A stretch of DNA of 64,000 nucleotides from Planctomycetota bacterium (GCA_023150475.1 JAKLKU010000009.1:172517-236516); one strand, 5' to 3'; counted from the first letter of the stretch, positions 8,931 through 18,592 are shown. Numbers and translations are program-made. The notes: generated by a model not told the origin, from the sequence alone.

Positions 8931-8993
8931 CGCGAAGGTCGACGCGCAGGCCGCGAAGGCCGACGCGCGCGCCGCGAAAGTCGACGGGGAGCG
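8931..8993. repeat. Three 21-base tandem units before mnmG
   Basis: Units at 8931, 8952 and 8973, each beginning CGCGAA and containing GTCGACG or GCCGACG. They lie just before the mnmG start region. The rest of the gap 8419-8930 holds nothing recognisable apart from the possible 66-residue frame. Confidence 0.75.
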
Positions 8994-9031
8994 GCCGCGA
9001 CGGTCCAATGTTCGGCCCTTCGTCCACTGCG

Positions 9032-10942
9032 ATGAACCGACCGGAACGTTCTTCCCGCGCACACCCGCACCCGCCGCCGCCGCGCGCCGATCGTGGCGTC
9101 GCGGACGTGCTCGTCGTCGGCGGCGGGCACGCCGGGATCGAAGCGGCGAGCGCCGCAGCGCGCGTTGGAGCGAGCGTCGTGCTGATCTCGTTCCGCGCGG
9201 ACAAGATCGGCGAGATGAGCTGCAATCCCGCGATCGGCGGGCTCGGCAAGGGCCAGCTCGTGCGCGAAGTCGACGCGCTCGGCGGCGTGATGGGCGCCGC
9301 CGCCGACCGCACGGGGATCCAGTTCAAGATGCTCGGCACCGGCAAGGGACCTGCGTCGCAGGGGCCGCGTTGCCAGAGCGATCGACATCTCTACCGCGAA
9401 GACGTCACGCGCGTGATCGCGTCGACGCCGAACGTGCGGGTCGTCGAAGGCGCCGCGGACGGCTTCCTCGTCGACACGAGCGGCGAGCGCGGGCGCGTGC
9501 GCGGCGTGCGGCTCGCAGACGGACGCGAACTCGCGGCGAGCGCCGTCGTCGTGACGACGGGCACGTTCTTGCGCGCGGTGATGCACACCGGCGAAGCGCA
9601 GAGCGCGGGCGGGCGGATCGGCGAAGGCACGAGCGGCGGGCTTTCCGCCGAGATGCAGCGCCTCGGCGTCGAGCTCGGTCGGTTGAAGACCGGCACGCCG
9701 CCGCGGCTCGACGCACGTTCGATCGAGTGGGCGCGACTCGAGCCCGAACGCGGCGACGCGCAGCCCACGCCGTTCTCCTTCGCGACGGACCGCAAGACGT
9801 TCCCCGCGTTGACGCAGATCGCGTGTTTCGTCACGTGGACGAACGCGCGCACGCACGAGCTGATCCGCGCGAACATCCACCGCGCGCCGATGTACGCGGG
9901 CCGCATCCACGGCGTCGGCCCACGTTATTGCCCGTCGGTCGAGGACAAAGTGATGCGCTTCGCCGACAAGGAGCGCCACCAGATCTTCCTCGAGCCCGAA
10001 TCGCTTTCCACCGACGTCGTCTACGCGAACGGCATCTCGACGTCGTTGCCCGCCGAAGTGCAGGAAGAGCTCGTGCACTCGATCGAGGGGCTCGAACGCG
10101 CACGCTTCCTGCGCCACGGCTACGCCGTCGAGTACGACTTCGCGTTGCCGGCGGGGCTCGATCCGACGCTGGCGAGTCTCACGGTGCCGGGGCTCTTCCT
10201 CGCCGGGCAGATCAACGGCACGTCGGGGTACGAAGAAGCGGCCGCGCAAGGTCTGATCGCGGGCGCGAACGCCGCGCTGTGGGCGAGCGACCGCGCGCCC
10301 TTCGTGCTCGGTCGCCACGAGGCCTACCTCGGCGTGCTCGTCGACGACCTCGTGATCAGTCGTCCGGTCGAGCCGTATCGCATGTTCACGAGCCGCGCGG
10401 AGCATCGACTGCTGTTGCGCGCGGACAACGCGGATCGCCGGCTCGTGCGGCTCGGACACTCCTACGGTCTCGTCGGCGACGCTGCGCTCCGCCGGCTCGC
10501 GGCGCGCGAGGAGCGCATCGCCGCAGCGCAGCGCGTGCTCGCTTCGGTGCGCGCGCCGGAGTGGGGGCACCGCACGCTCGCCGAGGTCCTGAAACGGCCC
10601 GAAGTACGCCTCGGCGAACTCGTCGCGAGGCACGCGGAGCTCGCGGCGCTCGAACTCGATCTCGACGACGCGACCGCCGTCGAAGTCGACGCCAAGTACG
10701 CGGGCTACATCGCCCGCGAAGAGCGCGACGTCGAACGCCTGCGCCACCAGGAGGACGTCGAGATTCCGCTCGACCTCGACTACGCGTCGCTCGCCGGGCT
10801 CGCGAACGAAGCGCGCGCGAAGCTCGCCGCGCAGCGTCCGCGGACACTCGGCGCCGCGAGCCGCATCGCCGGCGTCAGGCCGCCCGACGTCGCGTTGCTC
10901 GCCGTGCACCTCGCGCGGCGGCGGCGCGAGCGCAAGTCGTGA
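9032..10942 (+). CDS. mnmG: tRNA uridine-5-carboxymethylaminomethyl(34) synthesis enzyme MnmG
   Basis: FAD-dependent enzyme that, with MnmE, adds the aminomethyl/carboxymethylaminomethyl group to uridine 34 of tRNAs reading split codon boxes. From ATG 9032 it is 636 residues, the usual family size; another in-frame ATG at 9008 is possible and neither has a clear ribosome site. The N-terminal dinucleotide fold VVGGGHAGIEAA binds FAD. The family signatures NPAIGGLGKG and, later, GTSGYEEAAAQGL are present, as is the C-terminal helical MnmE/tRNA-binding region. Its TGA abuts the TCA (reverse stop) of the convergent sugar transferase with no base between. MnmE is not in the window. Confidence 0.96.
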   Translation: MNRPERSSRAHPHPPPPRADRGVADVLVVGGGHAGIEAASAAARVGASVVLISFRADKIGEMSCNPAIGGLGKGQLVREVDALGGVMGAAADRTGIQFKMLGTGKGPASQGPRCQSDRHLYREDVTRVIASTPNVRVVEGAADGFLVDTSGERGRVRGVRLADGRELAASAVVVTTGTFLRAVMHTGEAQSAGGRIGEGTSGGLSAEMQRLGVELGRLKTGTPPRLDARSIEWARLEPERGDAQPTPFSFATDRKTFPALTQIACFVTWTNARTHELIRANIHRAPMYAGRIHGVGPRYCPSVEDKVMRFADKERHQIFLEPESLSTDVVYANGISTSLPAEVQEELVHSIEGLERARFLRHGYAVEYDFALPAGLDPTLASLTVPGLFLAGQINGTSGYEEAAAQGLIAGANAALWASDRAPFVLGRHEAYLGVLVDDLVISRPVEPYRMFTSRAEHRLLLRADNADRRLVRLGHSYGLVGDAALRRLAAREERIAAAQRVLASVRAPEWGHRTLAEVLKRPEVRLGELVARHAELAALELDLDDATAVEVDAKYAGYIAREERDVERLRHQEDVEIPLDLDYASLAGLANEARAKLAAQRPRTLGAASRIAGVRPPDVALLAVHLARRRRERKS

Positions 10943-12598
10943 TCACGTGCCGCGGCGCAGGACGACCGTCTTGATCGTGTTGAACAGGATCGAGAGGTCG
11001 AAGAGCCACGACTGGTACTTGATGTAGAAGAGGTCGTACTGGAGCTTCTGCAGCGAGTCCTGCACCGTGTTCCCGTACGGGTAGTTGATCTGCGCCCAAC
11101 CGGTGAGTCCCGGCGTCACGATGTGCCGTTGGCCGTAGTAGGGGATCTGGCGCGTCAGGTCGTTCACGAACATCGGTCGCTCCGGGCGCGGACCGACGAG
11201 CGACATGTCGCCCGCGAGCACGTTGAAGAGCTGCGGCAGTTCGTCGAGACGCGTCTTGCGCAGGAACCGGCCGGCGCGCGTGATCCGCGGGTCGTCCTTC
11301 TGCGCCCACACGGCGCCGGTCTTCGCTTCGGCGTCGGCGCGCATGCTGCGGAACTTGTAGAGCGTGAAGTTCTTCCCGTCGCGGCCGACGCGCTCCTGCG
11401 TGAAGAGCACCGGGCCCGGAGAGTCGAAGCGCACGATGATCGCCGTGGCGAGCATCACGGGCCACGTCAGCACGATGCCGAGCGCCGCGAGCGTCACGTC
11501 GAGCAAGCGCTTCGCGAGTTCGCCTTGAGGCGTGCGACCGAAGCCGTCGTTGAAGATCAGGTACGACGGCCGGAGCGCTTCGACGGCGATGCGGCCGGTG
11601 ATCAACTCGTAGAGCGCCTCGCGCTCCTTCACCGCGATGCCGGCGAGGCGGCAACGCAGGAGTTCCTCGACCGGCAAGTGTCCGCGGCGGTCTTGGAGCG
11701 CGACGGCGACGACGTCGACGCCGAGGCGCTCGACGAGTTCGAAGAGCGGCTCCGAGAGCGGCTTCGAATACGCCTCGGGTTCCTCGGCGAGCGTCGCGAC
11801 CGCAGGGATCGGCTCGAGCAACAACGCTTGCGACGGCGCCGCCGCGGTCTCCGCGTGCGAGCCATTGGACTTGCCGTTGCCTCCGTGGGCCGAACCGTTG
11901 CCTGCGTGCGCCGCAGGAGCGAGCGCGGCGAGACCGGAGCTGCGCAAGAAAAAGTTGGTCTCGCTGGGGCCGTCGTCGCGCGGCGCGAGCGGCGCTTCGG
12001 GCAGCATGCCGACGACTTCGAAGCCCGAGTCGGGCCGCTCGAGGATCTCCTTCGCGAGCGAACGGGCCTGCTCGCCGGCGCCGAGGATCAGGACACGCGC
12101 GGAGAAGTTCCACTTGCGCAGCACGAAGTGGAACGCGCCGCGCCAGAGGTACATCAATCCGAACCCGAGCAGCATCGTGAAGACCAAGGTCTGCACGAGC
12201 TGCAGGATCGGCATCGGCGGGAAATCGAGCACCCGCTTGAGCTCGACCGCGCGAGCGAACACGACGGCCGCGAGCGCGACCAGGATCGCACTGCCCGCCG
12301 AACCGACGAAGCGCGATGCGCGGTCGTACCGCGAGGTCGAGATGCGGAAGTTGTAGAGCTCGTTGAAACTGATCGCGACCTGCGAAAGCACCGTCAACAG
12401 GAACGCCGAAATCGCGCAACGCCAACGCGCGGCGTCGATCGAAAGTCCGAGGTTCACCAGGCCTTCGAGCGTCGCCTTGCTCGGGTCGAGCAGGTGCGCC
12501 GACATTCCGGCCGCCAGCACGACGGTCAGGAGCACCGTCTCGCTGAAGACGAGCAGAGCCCGCCTCAGGGGCAGGTAGTGGCGCAGGACGCGGAGCAT
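10943..12598 (-). CDS. Polyprenyl-phosphate sugar-1-phosphate transferase (WcaJ/WbaP type)
   Basis: Membrane enzyme that moves a sugar-1-phosphate from a nucleotide sugar to undecaprenyl phosphate, starting exopolysaccharide or O-antigen units. From ATG 12598 ([20 protein letters not shown]) it has 551 residues. The N-terminal half has four to five membrane helices, followed by a CoA-binding-like Rossmann segment ([17 protein letters not shown]). An inserted low-complexity stretch with [20 protein letters not shown] follows. The C-terminal catalytic domain has the family signature [20 protein letters not shown], then [25 protein letters not shown] sequence and the [22 protein letters not shown] region. 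No other polysaccharide genes are adjacent, so the sugar and polymer are unknown. Confidence 0.92.
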   Translation of the reverse strand: MLRVLRHYLPLRRALLVFSETVLLTVVLAAGMSAHLLDPSKATLEGLVNLGLSIDAARWRCAISAFLLTVLSQVAISFNELYNFRISTSRYDRASRFVGSAGSAILVALAAVVFARAVELKRVLDFPPMPILQLVQTLVFTMLLGFGLMYLWRGAFHFVLRKWNFSARVLILGAGEQARSLAKEILERPDSGFEVVGMLPEAPLAPRDDGPSETNFFLRSSGLAALAPAAHAGNGSAHGGNGKSNGSHAETAAAPSQALLLEPIPAVATLAEEPEAYSKPLSEPLFELVERLGVDVVAVALQDRRGHLPVEELLRCRLAGIAVKEREALYELITGRIAVEALRPSYLIFNDGFGRTPQGELAKRLLDVTLAALGIVLTWPVMLATAIIVRFDSPGPVLFTQERVGRDGKNFTLYKFRSMRADAEAKTGAVWAQKDDPRITRAGRFLRKTRLDELPQLFNVLAGDMSLVGPRPERPMFVNDLTRQIPYYGQRHIVTPGLTGWAQINYPYGNTVQDSLQKLQYDLFYIKYQSWLFDLSILFNTIKTVVLRRGT

Positions 12599-12819
12599 GT
12601 CGATCGAGGCTCGCGCCCGCGCGCCGCCCGACCGAGGCGCGACGCAGGGACGGAACCGCTCTGGTGGGGGTCCTCGGTTGGACGGAGGGGTGGGATCAGG
12701 GGTGCTGCGGGACCGGAGGAACGCGCTCGATCGCGAATCCGCGACCAGTCTAGTGCGCCCCGCGGGCAACGGTCCAACATCGTCCCGGGCCGCCCGCCGG
12801 CTAGAGCCTGACCGTTCGG

Positions 12820-13317
12820 TTAGCCGATCCGCCGGTCGACCGAGCGATGCTGCGCGAGTGCGAAGCGTTTTCCGTGGGCGTCGATCCAGACCTCGACGAC
12901 GTCACAGCGCACCGAGGTCGGGCGGCACGGAACGCGTCGCGCGAGTTCGTCCGCGGCACGCCGCTGGCGGGCGACGCGGTCGTACCCGACGCGGTCCGCC
13001 GGCCGCCAGCGGACCGGCGCGCCGTCCGGTCGGGCGGTCGACGTCTTGACCTCGACGCACGCGATGCCCAGCGCATCTTCGACGACCAAGTCGACCTCGA
13101 CGCCGGCGAGGCGCAGCCGACGCGCGAGCACGCGGGCTCCCGCGCGCGTGAGCTCGCGCGCCGCGAGGCATTCGCCGAGCCACGCGAGCGCTCGCGGATC
13201 GTTCCGTGACGTGCGCGAAAGCCGGAGCGCGAGCACCGGGGCGATGCGCACGAGCCGAACGCGCAGTCCCTCCCACAGACCCGCGCGCAGCGCGGCGAAG
13301 AGCCGCCGTGCGTGCAC
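12820..13317 (-). CDS. UPF0102 (YraN) family putative endonuclease
   Basis: 165 residues from a GTG at 13317, 14 bases after the yajC stop and likely translated from the same message. The core (LGECLAARELTRAGARVLARR, then GVEVDLVVED and CVEVKT) shows the D...ExK arrangement of the PD-(D/E)xK nuclease fold shared by the family. Family members are usually about 120-130 residues; here 35-40 extra N-terminal residues precede the core, so a later start cannot be excluded. The in vivo function of the family is not settled; holiday-junction or recombination roles have been proposed from the fold. Confidence 0.8.
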   Translation of the reverse strand: MHARRLFAALRAGLWEGLRVRLVRIAPVLALRLSRTSRNDPRALAWLGECLAARELTRAGARVLARRLRLAGVEVDLVVEDALGIACVEVKTSTARPDGAPVRWRPADRVGYDRVARQRRAADELARRVPCRPTSVRCDVVEVWIDAHGKRFALAQHRSVDRRIG

Positions 13318-13331
13318 GCGTGGAGCGTCGC

Positions 13332-13715
13332 CTACTTCTTCGCTTCCGCCGTCGCGCCGTCCTCGAGGACCTGCGTGATCGCTTGGCGCGAGAAGCGGGC
13401 GCGCACGCCGTCGTCGATCTGCAGCGTGATCTCGTCGCCGTTGATCGCCGCGATCGTCGCGTACATGCCGCCCGAGGTCATCACGCGGTCGCCCTTCTTC
13501 ATCGCGGTCAGCATCGCCTCGCGCTTCTTCCGCGCCTTGCGCTCGGGCACGATCATCACGAAGTAGAAGATCGCGAGCAGCGCGACCGGCATGATCCAGC
13601 CGGCCCACCACGGAGCCTGGGCGGCCTGTCCCTCTCCCGTGGCTCCTTGCGTCGCCGGCCCGGCGGTCCCTGCGGCTTGGTCTTGGAGGAAGAGGAGGAA
13701 GGCGTGGATCGACAT
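13332..13715 (-). CDS. yajC: Preprotein translocase subunit YajC
   Basis: Small inner-membrane partner of the SecDF complex, 127 residues. An N-terminal stretch rich in A/G/Q is followed by one transmembrane helix (WAGWIMPVALLAIFYFVMIV) and the conserved cytoplasmic part with KKREAMLTAMKKGDRVMTSGG and the IDDGVRARFSRQAITQVL strand. The region before the helix, with alternating A, T, G and Q, is longer than in most family members. secD and secF, often next to yajC, are not here; instead a UPF0102 gene follows 14 bases later. Confidence 0.93.
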   Translation of the reverse strand: MSIHAFLLFLQDQAAGTAGPATQGATGEGQAAQAPWWAGWIMPVALLAIFYFVMIVPERKARKKREAMLTAMKKGDRVMTSGGMYATIAAINGDEITLQIDDGVRARFSRQAITQVLEDGATAEAKK

Positions 13716-13783
13716 CGTCGTATGGCGGGGCGCGCGTGCCGGGCGGAATGGAACCCGGGCGCACGCTGCCCGAGCTCCCCGCG

Positions 13784-13812
13784 TTCCAAGGGGGCGAAGA
13801 GGCTACTAGAAT
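13784..13812 (+). promoter_or_regulatory. Promoter of mnmA
   Basis: TTCCAA (13784-13789), a 17-base spacer and TAGAAT (13807-13812), about 90 bases before the mnmA ATG. Confidence 0.55.
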
Positions 13813-13905
13813 CCGCGACCGCACGAAAGCGCCGATCCGCCGCGCGACCGCCCACGCGCCGCCGCGCGACCGCCACGCGCCACCGCGCCCTTTCTCGGGA
13901 TCGTC

Positions 13906-15156
13906 ATGTCGTCCTCCGACAACTCCATCCTTGCTCCCGCCGGCTCGGCCGCGCTCGCCGAGCGTGGCGTGGTCGTCGCGATGAGCGGCGGCGTCGACAG
14001 TTCGGTCGCGGCCTGGCTGCTCAAGGAAGCCGGTTTCTCGCTCGTCGGGCTCTTCATGCGCAACGGAGTCCATGTCGGCGAGCACGAGTCCGCGAAGAAG
14101 TCGTGCTGCTCCGTATCCGACGCTCGTGATGCCCGGATGGTTGCGGCCTCGCTCGGGATTCCGTTCCAGTCGGTCGACCTGAAGGACGAGTTCGGCGGGA
14201 TCATCCGTTACTTCCTCGCCGAGTACGCGGCCGGGCGGACGCCGAACCCGTGCGCGGTCTGCAACCGCGACTTGAAGTTCGGCAAGCTCCTGAAGTTCGC
14301 GCGCGAACTCGGCGCGGCCGGCGTCGCGACCGGGCACTATGCGCGGCTCGATCGCCACGAGGGCCGCGTGCGCGTGCGCCGCGGCGTCGACCGTTCGAAG
14401 GACCAGTCGTACCAGCTCTTCTCGGTCGCCGAAGCGGACCTCGCGTGCGCGCACTTGCCGATCGGCGGGCTCGAGAAGCGCGAGGTCCGCGCCCTCGCCG
14501 AACGTGTCGGTCTGCGCACTGCGCACAAGGCGGACAGTCAGGAGATCTGCTTCGTGCCGTCGAACGACTATCGGCAGTTGCTCGCGGAACGAGGCGTCGC
14601 GCTCCACCCGGGCAAACTCGTCGACACGTCGGGCCGAGTGCTCGGCGACCACGCGGGGACCGAACACTTCACGATCGGCCAGCGTCGCGGCCACGGCATC
14701 GGCGGCGGCTCACCGCTCTACGTCGTCGCGCTCTTCGCCGACACGGGCACGGTCGTGCTCGGTTCGCGCGAGGAGTGCCACGCGGCGTCGATGCGCGTGC
14801 GCGAGCTCAACTGGATCGGTTTCGACCCGCCGGAGTCCGGCGAGTTCGCGTGCGAGGTCCAGGTGCGCTACCACCACGCGCCGGCGCGCTGTCGAGTCGC
14901 CGTCGCGGGCCGCGAGGCGCACGTCGAGTTCGACGAGCCCCAACTCGCGGTCGCCGCGGGCCAAGGAGCGGCGTTCTACGCCGACGAGCGCCTGCTCGGC
15001 GGCGGTTGGATCGCCGCGAGCAACTTGGTGCGCGCCCATGGCGACGCTCGAGTCGCGGCCGCGCCCGTCGCGCCCGTCGCGCCAGTCGCGAATGCCGGCG
15101 CTCACGGCGGCGCTCACGGCGAAGAGAACGCCGGCGCCGGGCCCGGACGAGAGTGA
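13906..15156 (+). CDS. mnmA: tRNA-specific 2-thiouridylase MnmA
   Basis: Adds sulfur to position 2 of wobble uridine 34 in tRNA-Lys, Glu and Gln, using ATP and a persulfide relay. 416 residues. The PP-loop SGGVDSS is at about 27-33, the catalytic cysteines are C116 (TPNPCAVCN) and C215 (SQEICFVPSND), and the QRRGHGIG segment is the tRNA/beta-barrel part. The tail after about residue 375 is unusual: a low-complexity run of A-P-V and H-G-G-A repeats of about 35 residues absent from typical MnmA. It is followed 2 bases after its stop by the start of the von Willebrand gene, so the two are probably cotranscribed although their functions look unrelated. Confidence 0.96.
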   Translation: MSSSDNSILAPAGSAALAERGVVVAMSGGVDSSVAAWLLKEAGFSLVGLFMRNGVHVGEHESAKKSCCSVSDARDARMVAASLGIPFQSVDLKDEFGGIIRYFLAEYAAGRTPNPCAVCNRDLKFGKLLKFARELGAAGVATGHYARLDRHEGRVRVRRGVDRSKDQSYQLFSVAEADLACAHLPIGGLEKREVRALAERVGLRTAHKADSQEICFVPSNDYRQLLAERGVALHPGKLVDTSGRVLGDHAGTEHFTIGQRRGHGIGGGSPLYVVALFADTGTVVLGSREECHAASMRVRELNWIGFDPPESGEFACEVQVRYHHAPARCRVAVAGREAHVEFDEPQLAVAAGQGAAFYADERLLGGGWIAASNLVRAHGDARVAAAPVAPVAPVANAGAHGGAHGEENAGAGPGRE

Positions 15157-15158
15157 CG

Positions 15159-17858
15159 ATGCTCGCGCGAGCGCTGCTCGGGCTCGGAGTGCTTGCTCTG
15201 GTCGCCGGTGCGTGGCTCGCGTCTCCGCGCTTCGCCGCCGACCGAGCGCGCCCGGAGCTCGCGCTCGCGTGGATCGACGTCTCCGCGAGCGTCCGGCGCA
15301 CGCGTGACGGCGCCGACGCTCACGCGACGCGGATCGCGCTCGACCTCGCGCGTTCCGCCGCGTCGGCGGGCCGCGAGTTCGGTCTCGTCACTTCGGGCCG
15401 CGACGTGACCGTGCGTCGGTCGCCGGGACCGGCGGAGGACGCGGTGCGCGCGCTCGCGGCGGGCGAACTCGATTTCGCGCGCGCCGCACGTTCCGACGAA
15501 GGTGGCGACGACGCCTCGGCGCTCGCGTCGGCCGCCGGGACGGTGGCGCGGCTCTTCGACGAGCGCGGCGGTGGCGAGCTCGTGATCGTCAGCGACGGTC
15601 GAGCGACCGACGGCGACTGCGCGAGCACGCTCGCTCGCCTCGCCGAGGCGGGGGTCGCGATCACGTTCGCGCCGCTCGCGCCGAGGACGCGCTTCGACGC
15701 GGCGCTCGTTCGGCTCGTCGCGAGCGACACGGTCGAGCCCGGCGCCGAACTCGTGGTGCGCGCCGAGCTCGAACTCACCGGGCCGCTTCCACGAGCGGCG
15801 GGCGGTGCGTCCGTCGCGCCGGCCCTCGCGGTGCGCGTCGATGACGCGCAAGGCTCGCGCACCGTGCGCCGGCGCGTGGACCTGGCGGATGCGGCGCCGA
15901 GCGAAGCGCCCGACACGAGTTCGTTCGCGCTCGCGGTCGCGTGTGGGCCTGCGACTCCGGGCACGATCCGGATCGCCGCGTGGCTCGAGCAGGCGGCGCC
16001 CGACGCCGTCCGCGAGAACGATTGGGCGGAGACCACCGTCGATTGCGGTTCTGCGTTGCGCGTGCTGGTCGTCGGCGATGCGCCGTGGCTCGAGGCTCGC
16101 GATGAAACTGGCGCGCCTCGAGCACCTGGCGCACCTGGTGCACCTGGTGCACCTGGCGCAGGCGGGTCACTCGCCGGCCTCGCATTCGAGCCTTGCGCGC
16201 CGGAACGCCTCGCGGAACGGCTCGGCGCCGCGGAGCTCGTGCTCGCCGCCGACGTCGATCTGCGCAGCCTGCCCGCGGCGCTCGCCGACTTCGTGCGCTT
16301 CGGCGGCGGCCTCGTCGTCGTGCCGGGCGAGCGTTCGCTCGCGAGCTGGCAGGCGCGAGGCCCCGTGTCGTCGCTCCTGCCGCTCGAGCTCGATCGCGAC
16401 GACCCTCGGCCGAGAGGTCTGCTCGTCCTGCTCGACGCGTCGGGCAGCATGTCCGGAGAGTCCGATCGAGCGGCGCGAGAAGCGGCGCTCGAGCTCTCGC
16501 GCGCCGCCGCGGAGGACGAAACCGTCGCGGTGCGGTTCTTCACCGACACGCTCGGGCCCGAGCACACGCTCGGCGCGCGTGAACCCGCGGCGCGGCGCGC
16601 GGAACTCGACGCGCTGCTCTCGGCCCGCACGCCGTCGGGTTCGACGGCGATCGTCGGCGCGCTCGAGACGCTCGCGGACGAACGCGCGCGGCTGCCGGCG
16701 AACACGAACGCGAGCACGACGGAACGCTGCCTCGCCTTCCTCGTCAGCGACGGTCGCGACGAAGTCGGCGCCGACGAGCCGGCGGCGCGGCGCGCGCGCG
16801 CCGCGCTCGCCGCGACCGGAGTCGAGTTGGTCGTCTGTGCGCTCGGAGACGCGGAGTCGACGCCGCTCCTCGAAGCGTTGCTCTTGCCCGGGGAGCAGGC
16901 GCTCCACGTCGAACGCACCGACGAGCTCGCGCGCGTCTTCGCGCGCGAAGCGGCGGATCGCCGCTACGTCGTCGAAGGTCGCTTCGCCGCCGTCGTGCGC
17001 GGCGCGAACGAGTTCACGTCGCTCGGCGCGAGCGAGTACGAAGCACGGATCGTCGCCGGGTTGCCGACGGAGCTCGCGGCGCTCTCGCGCAAGGCGCGTG
17101 CGCGGGTCGCGCCGCTCGCGAAAGCGATCGTGCTCGACGAGAGCGGTGCGCCGCTCGTCGCGCTCTCGCGCGTCGGACTCGGCGCGAGCCTCGCGCTCGG
17201 CGCGGCGCCCGACGCGTCGTGGTCCGAAGCGCCGGCGAGTTGGCGCGACTTCGTGCTCGCCGCGATCCGCGAACTCGCGCGGGCCGCGAGAGCGCACACG
17301 GCGACGATGCCGCGCGCACGTTTCGTCGCCGCGGCGTCGACGGCGATCGAGGGCTCCGACGGAAGCGTCCGAGCGACGCAGCTCGAGCTCTCGAACGTGC
17401 CCGCTGGATGGCCCGCGGACCTCGTGACGCGCCTCGAACCGCTTCCTCGAGTGCACGGCGGGCCGAGCGACGCCGTGCGCACGCTCGTGCTCCATCCGAG
17501 CGACGGCCGCGACGGCTCCGATCCGCGCACGGTGCGTCGAGGCACCCTCGACGGGTCCGAGCCGCTCGCGCGCGGCGTGTACAAGTTGCGGGTGCTCGCC
17601 GGCGGCGACACCGTGTGGATGGGTGCGCTCGCGTTCGAGCCTCGCGGGGAGTTCGCGTCCGGTCCGATCGCTTGGCCGCCTGCGCTGCCGACGACGGGGC
17701 GAGCGGGCTCGACGGCCTTGGGCGTCGGAGCGGACGACGATCGGGCTCGGAACGGCGCCCGCGGGCTCGGACCCCATCGCTGGGCCTGGGTGGCGCTCGC
17801 CGCCGGCGGGCTGCTGGTCTTCGCGGGCGCGGCCCTGCGGCTCTCGGGCCGCGGCTAG
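15159..17858 (+). CDS. Membrane protein with two von Willebrand factor A domains
   Basis: 899 residues from ATG 15159, two bases after the mnmA stop. An N-terminal membrane helix (ARALLGLGVLALVAGAWLA) leads into a first VWA-like domain with DVSAS as a metal-site motif. A segment around residues 340-400 resembles a glutamine-amidotransferase-like fold (FVRFGGGLVVVPGE). A second VWA domain near residue 420 carries a canonical MIDAS motif DASGSMS followed by FLVSDGRDE. The protein ends in a transmembrane helix (WAWVALAAGGLLVFAGAAL). A short (APG)4 linker lies between the first VWA and amidotransferase-like parts. The layout resembles large BatA-like/aerotolerance and planctomycete VWA proteins; a role in adhesion or periplasmic complex assembly is inference. 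Confidence 0.8.
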   Translation: MLARALLGLGVLALVAGAWLASPRFAADRARPELALAWIDVSASVRRTRDGADAHATRIALDLARSAASAGREFGLVTSGRDVTVRRSPGPAEDAVRALAAGELDFARAARSDEGGDDASALASAAGTVARLFDERGGGELVIVSDGRATDGDCASTLARLAEAGVAITFAPLAPRTRFDAALVRLVASDTVEPGAELVVRAELELTGPLPRAAGGASVAPALAVRVDDAQGSRTVRRRVDLADAAPSEAPDTSSFALAVACGPATPGTIRIAAWLEQAAPDAVRENDWAETTVDCGSALRVLVVGDAPWLEARDETGAPRAPGAPGAPGAPGAGGSLAGLAFEPCAPERLAERLGAAELVLAADVDLRSLPAALADFVRFGGGLVVVPGERSLASWQARGPVSSLLPLELDRDDPRPRGLLVLLDASGSMSGESDRAAREAALELSRAAAEDETVAVRFFTDTLGPEHTLGAREPAARRAELDALLSARTPSGSTAIVGALETLADERARLPANTNASTTERCLAFLVSDGRDEVGADEPAARRARAALAATGVELVVCALGDAESTPLLEALLLPGEQALHVERTDELARVFAREAADRRYVVEGRFAAVVRGANEFTSLGASEYEARIVAGLPTELAALSRKARARVAPLAKAIVLDESGAPLVALSRVGLGASLALGAAPDASWSEAPASWRDFVLAAIRELARAARAHTATMPRARFVAAASTAIEGSDGSVRATQLELSNVPAGWPADLVTRLEPLPRVHGGPSDAVRTLVLHPSDGRDGSDPRTVRRGTLDGSEPLARGVYKLRVLAGGDTVWMGALAFEPRGEFASGPIAWPPALPTTGRAGSTALGVGADDDRARNGARGLGPHRWAWVALAAGGLLVFAGAALRLSGRG
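16122..16157. repeat. Nine-base coding repeat (A-P-G linker)
   Basis: Four units of GCACCTGGY in frame inside the von Willebrand gene, encoding a flexible alanine-proline-glycine linker. Copy number may vary between strains. Confidence 0.8.
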
Positions 17859-17871
17859 CCCGATCTCGGGC
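17858..17871 (+). terminator. Short hairpin after the von Willebrand gene
   Basis: GCCCGA and TCGGGC form a perfect six-pair inverted repeat with a two-base centre overlapping the TAG stop. No T-tract follows, so terminator function is uncertain. Confidence 0.3.
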
Positions 17872-17968
17872 CGGCGGCGGCGCCCGGCACGTCAAGGCGG
17901 AAGCTCTTTCCGCCGATAGGGGCCGGCACGCGCCGACCGAAGGCGCGCCAGAGAAAGAGGAGATCGCG

Positions 17969-18592
17969 ATGAAGCAACTGCTCAACCCCAAGTTCACGGC
18001 GTTCGCTTGTGGTGTGCTGCTTTCGGCCTGCGTCACGACCACCGATGCTCGTCCGGAGCGCGAAGTCAGTTCGAGCCCGTGGCTCGAGCCGTCGCCGGTG
18101 CTCGCACAGCAGATCGAAGACCAAGCGAAGCGTCTGCCGTGGACCCACGGCGTCGAGCGCGTCGAGCTGATCGCGTGGTTCGCGCGGGTCGGCGAACCGG
18201 CGTACCCGAAGTTGCTCGAACTCGCGGCCGATCCGTCGGTCGACATCGCCGGTTCGGCGCTCGCGGCGCTCGGCGCGACGGGCGACAAACGCCTCGTCCG
18301 TCCGTTGCACGACCTCACTTGGCAACAGCCGTTGTCGCCGGTGCTCGAGCTCGAGCGCGCGCGCACGTTGACGCGGCTCGGCGATTGGAGCGAGATCGAG
18401 GTCCTGATCCGCGGCCTGCGTTCCGAGGACACGATGACGCGCGTGCTCTGCATCCAAGCGCTCGGCGACGCGACCGGCGACAAGCTCGGTTACGACGCCC
18501 GCGCGAGCGAACTCGAGCGCGAAGCCGCCGCGAAGCAGTGGGACGCGTGGCTCGCCCGCCGCCGCGGCGAGGGCATCTTGGCCTCGCGCTGA
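17969..18592 (+). CDS. HEAT-repeat lipoprotein
   Basis: 207 residues from ATG 17969 with a strong ribosome site (AAAGAGGAG) upstream. The N-terminus ends in a lipobox LSAC (cysteine at about residue 20), so the protein should be lipid-anchored. The mature part has HEAT-like helices: IAWFARVGEPAYPKLLELA, SALAALGATGDKRLVRPLHD, CIQALGDATGD. No enzymatic motif is visible. It is the third rightward gene after mnmA and the von Willebrand gene but is separated from the latter by about 110 bases that include a hairpin, so it may have its own promoter. Confidence 0.78.
   Translation: MKQLLNPKFTAFACGVLLSACVTTTDARPEREVSSSPWLEPSPVLAQQIEDQAKRLPWTHGVERVELIAWFARVGEPAYPKLLELAADPSVDIAGSALAALGATGDKRLVRPLHDLTWQQPLSPVLELERARTLTRLGDWSEIEVLIRGLRSEDTMTRVLCIQALGDATGDKLGYDARASELEREAAAKQWDAWLARRRGEGILASR

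Noticed and set aside
8576..10909. Long leftward open frame of 777 codons covering mnmG
   Set aside because: It is the antisense shadow of mnmG, arginine/alanine-rich with no fold motifs, caused by high GC. Only its last 66 codons, outside mnmG, were kept as a weak candidate.
16167..17777. Leftward 536-codon frame opposite the von Willebrand gene
   Set aside because: Shadow frame; no start signal, and the forward gene has clear MIDAS motifs.
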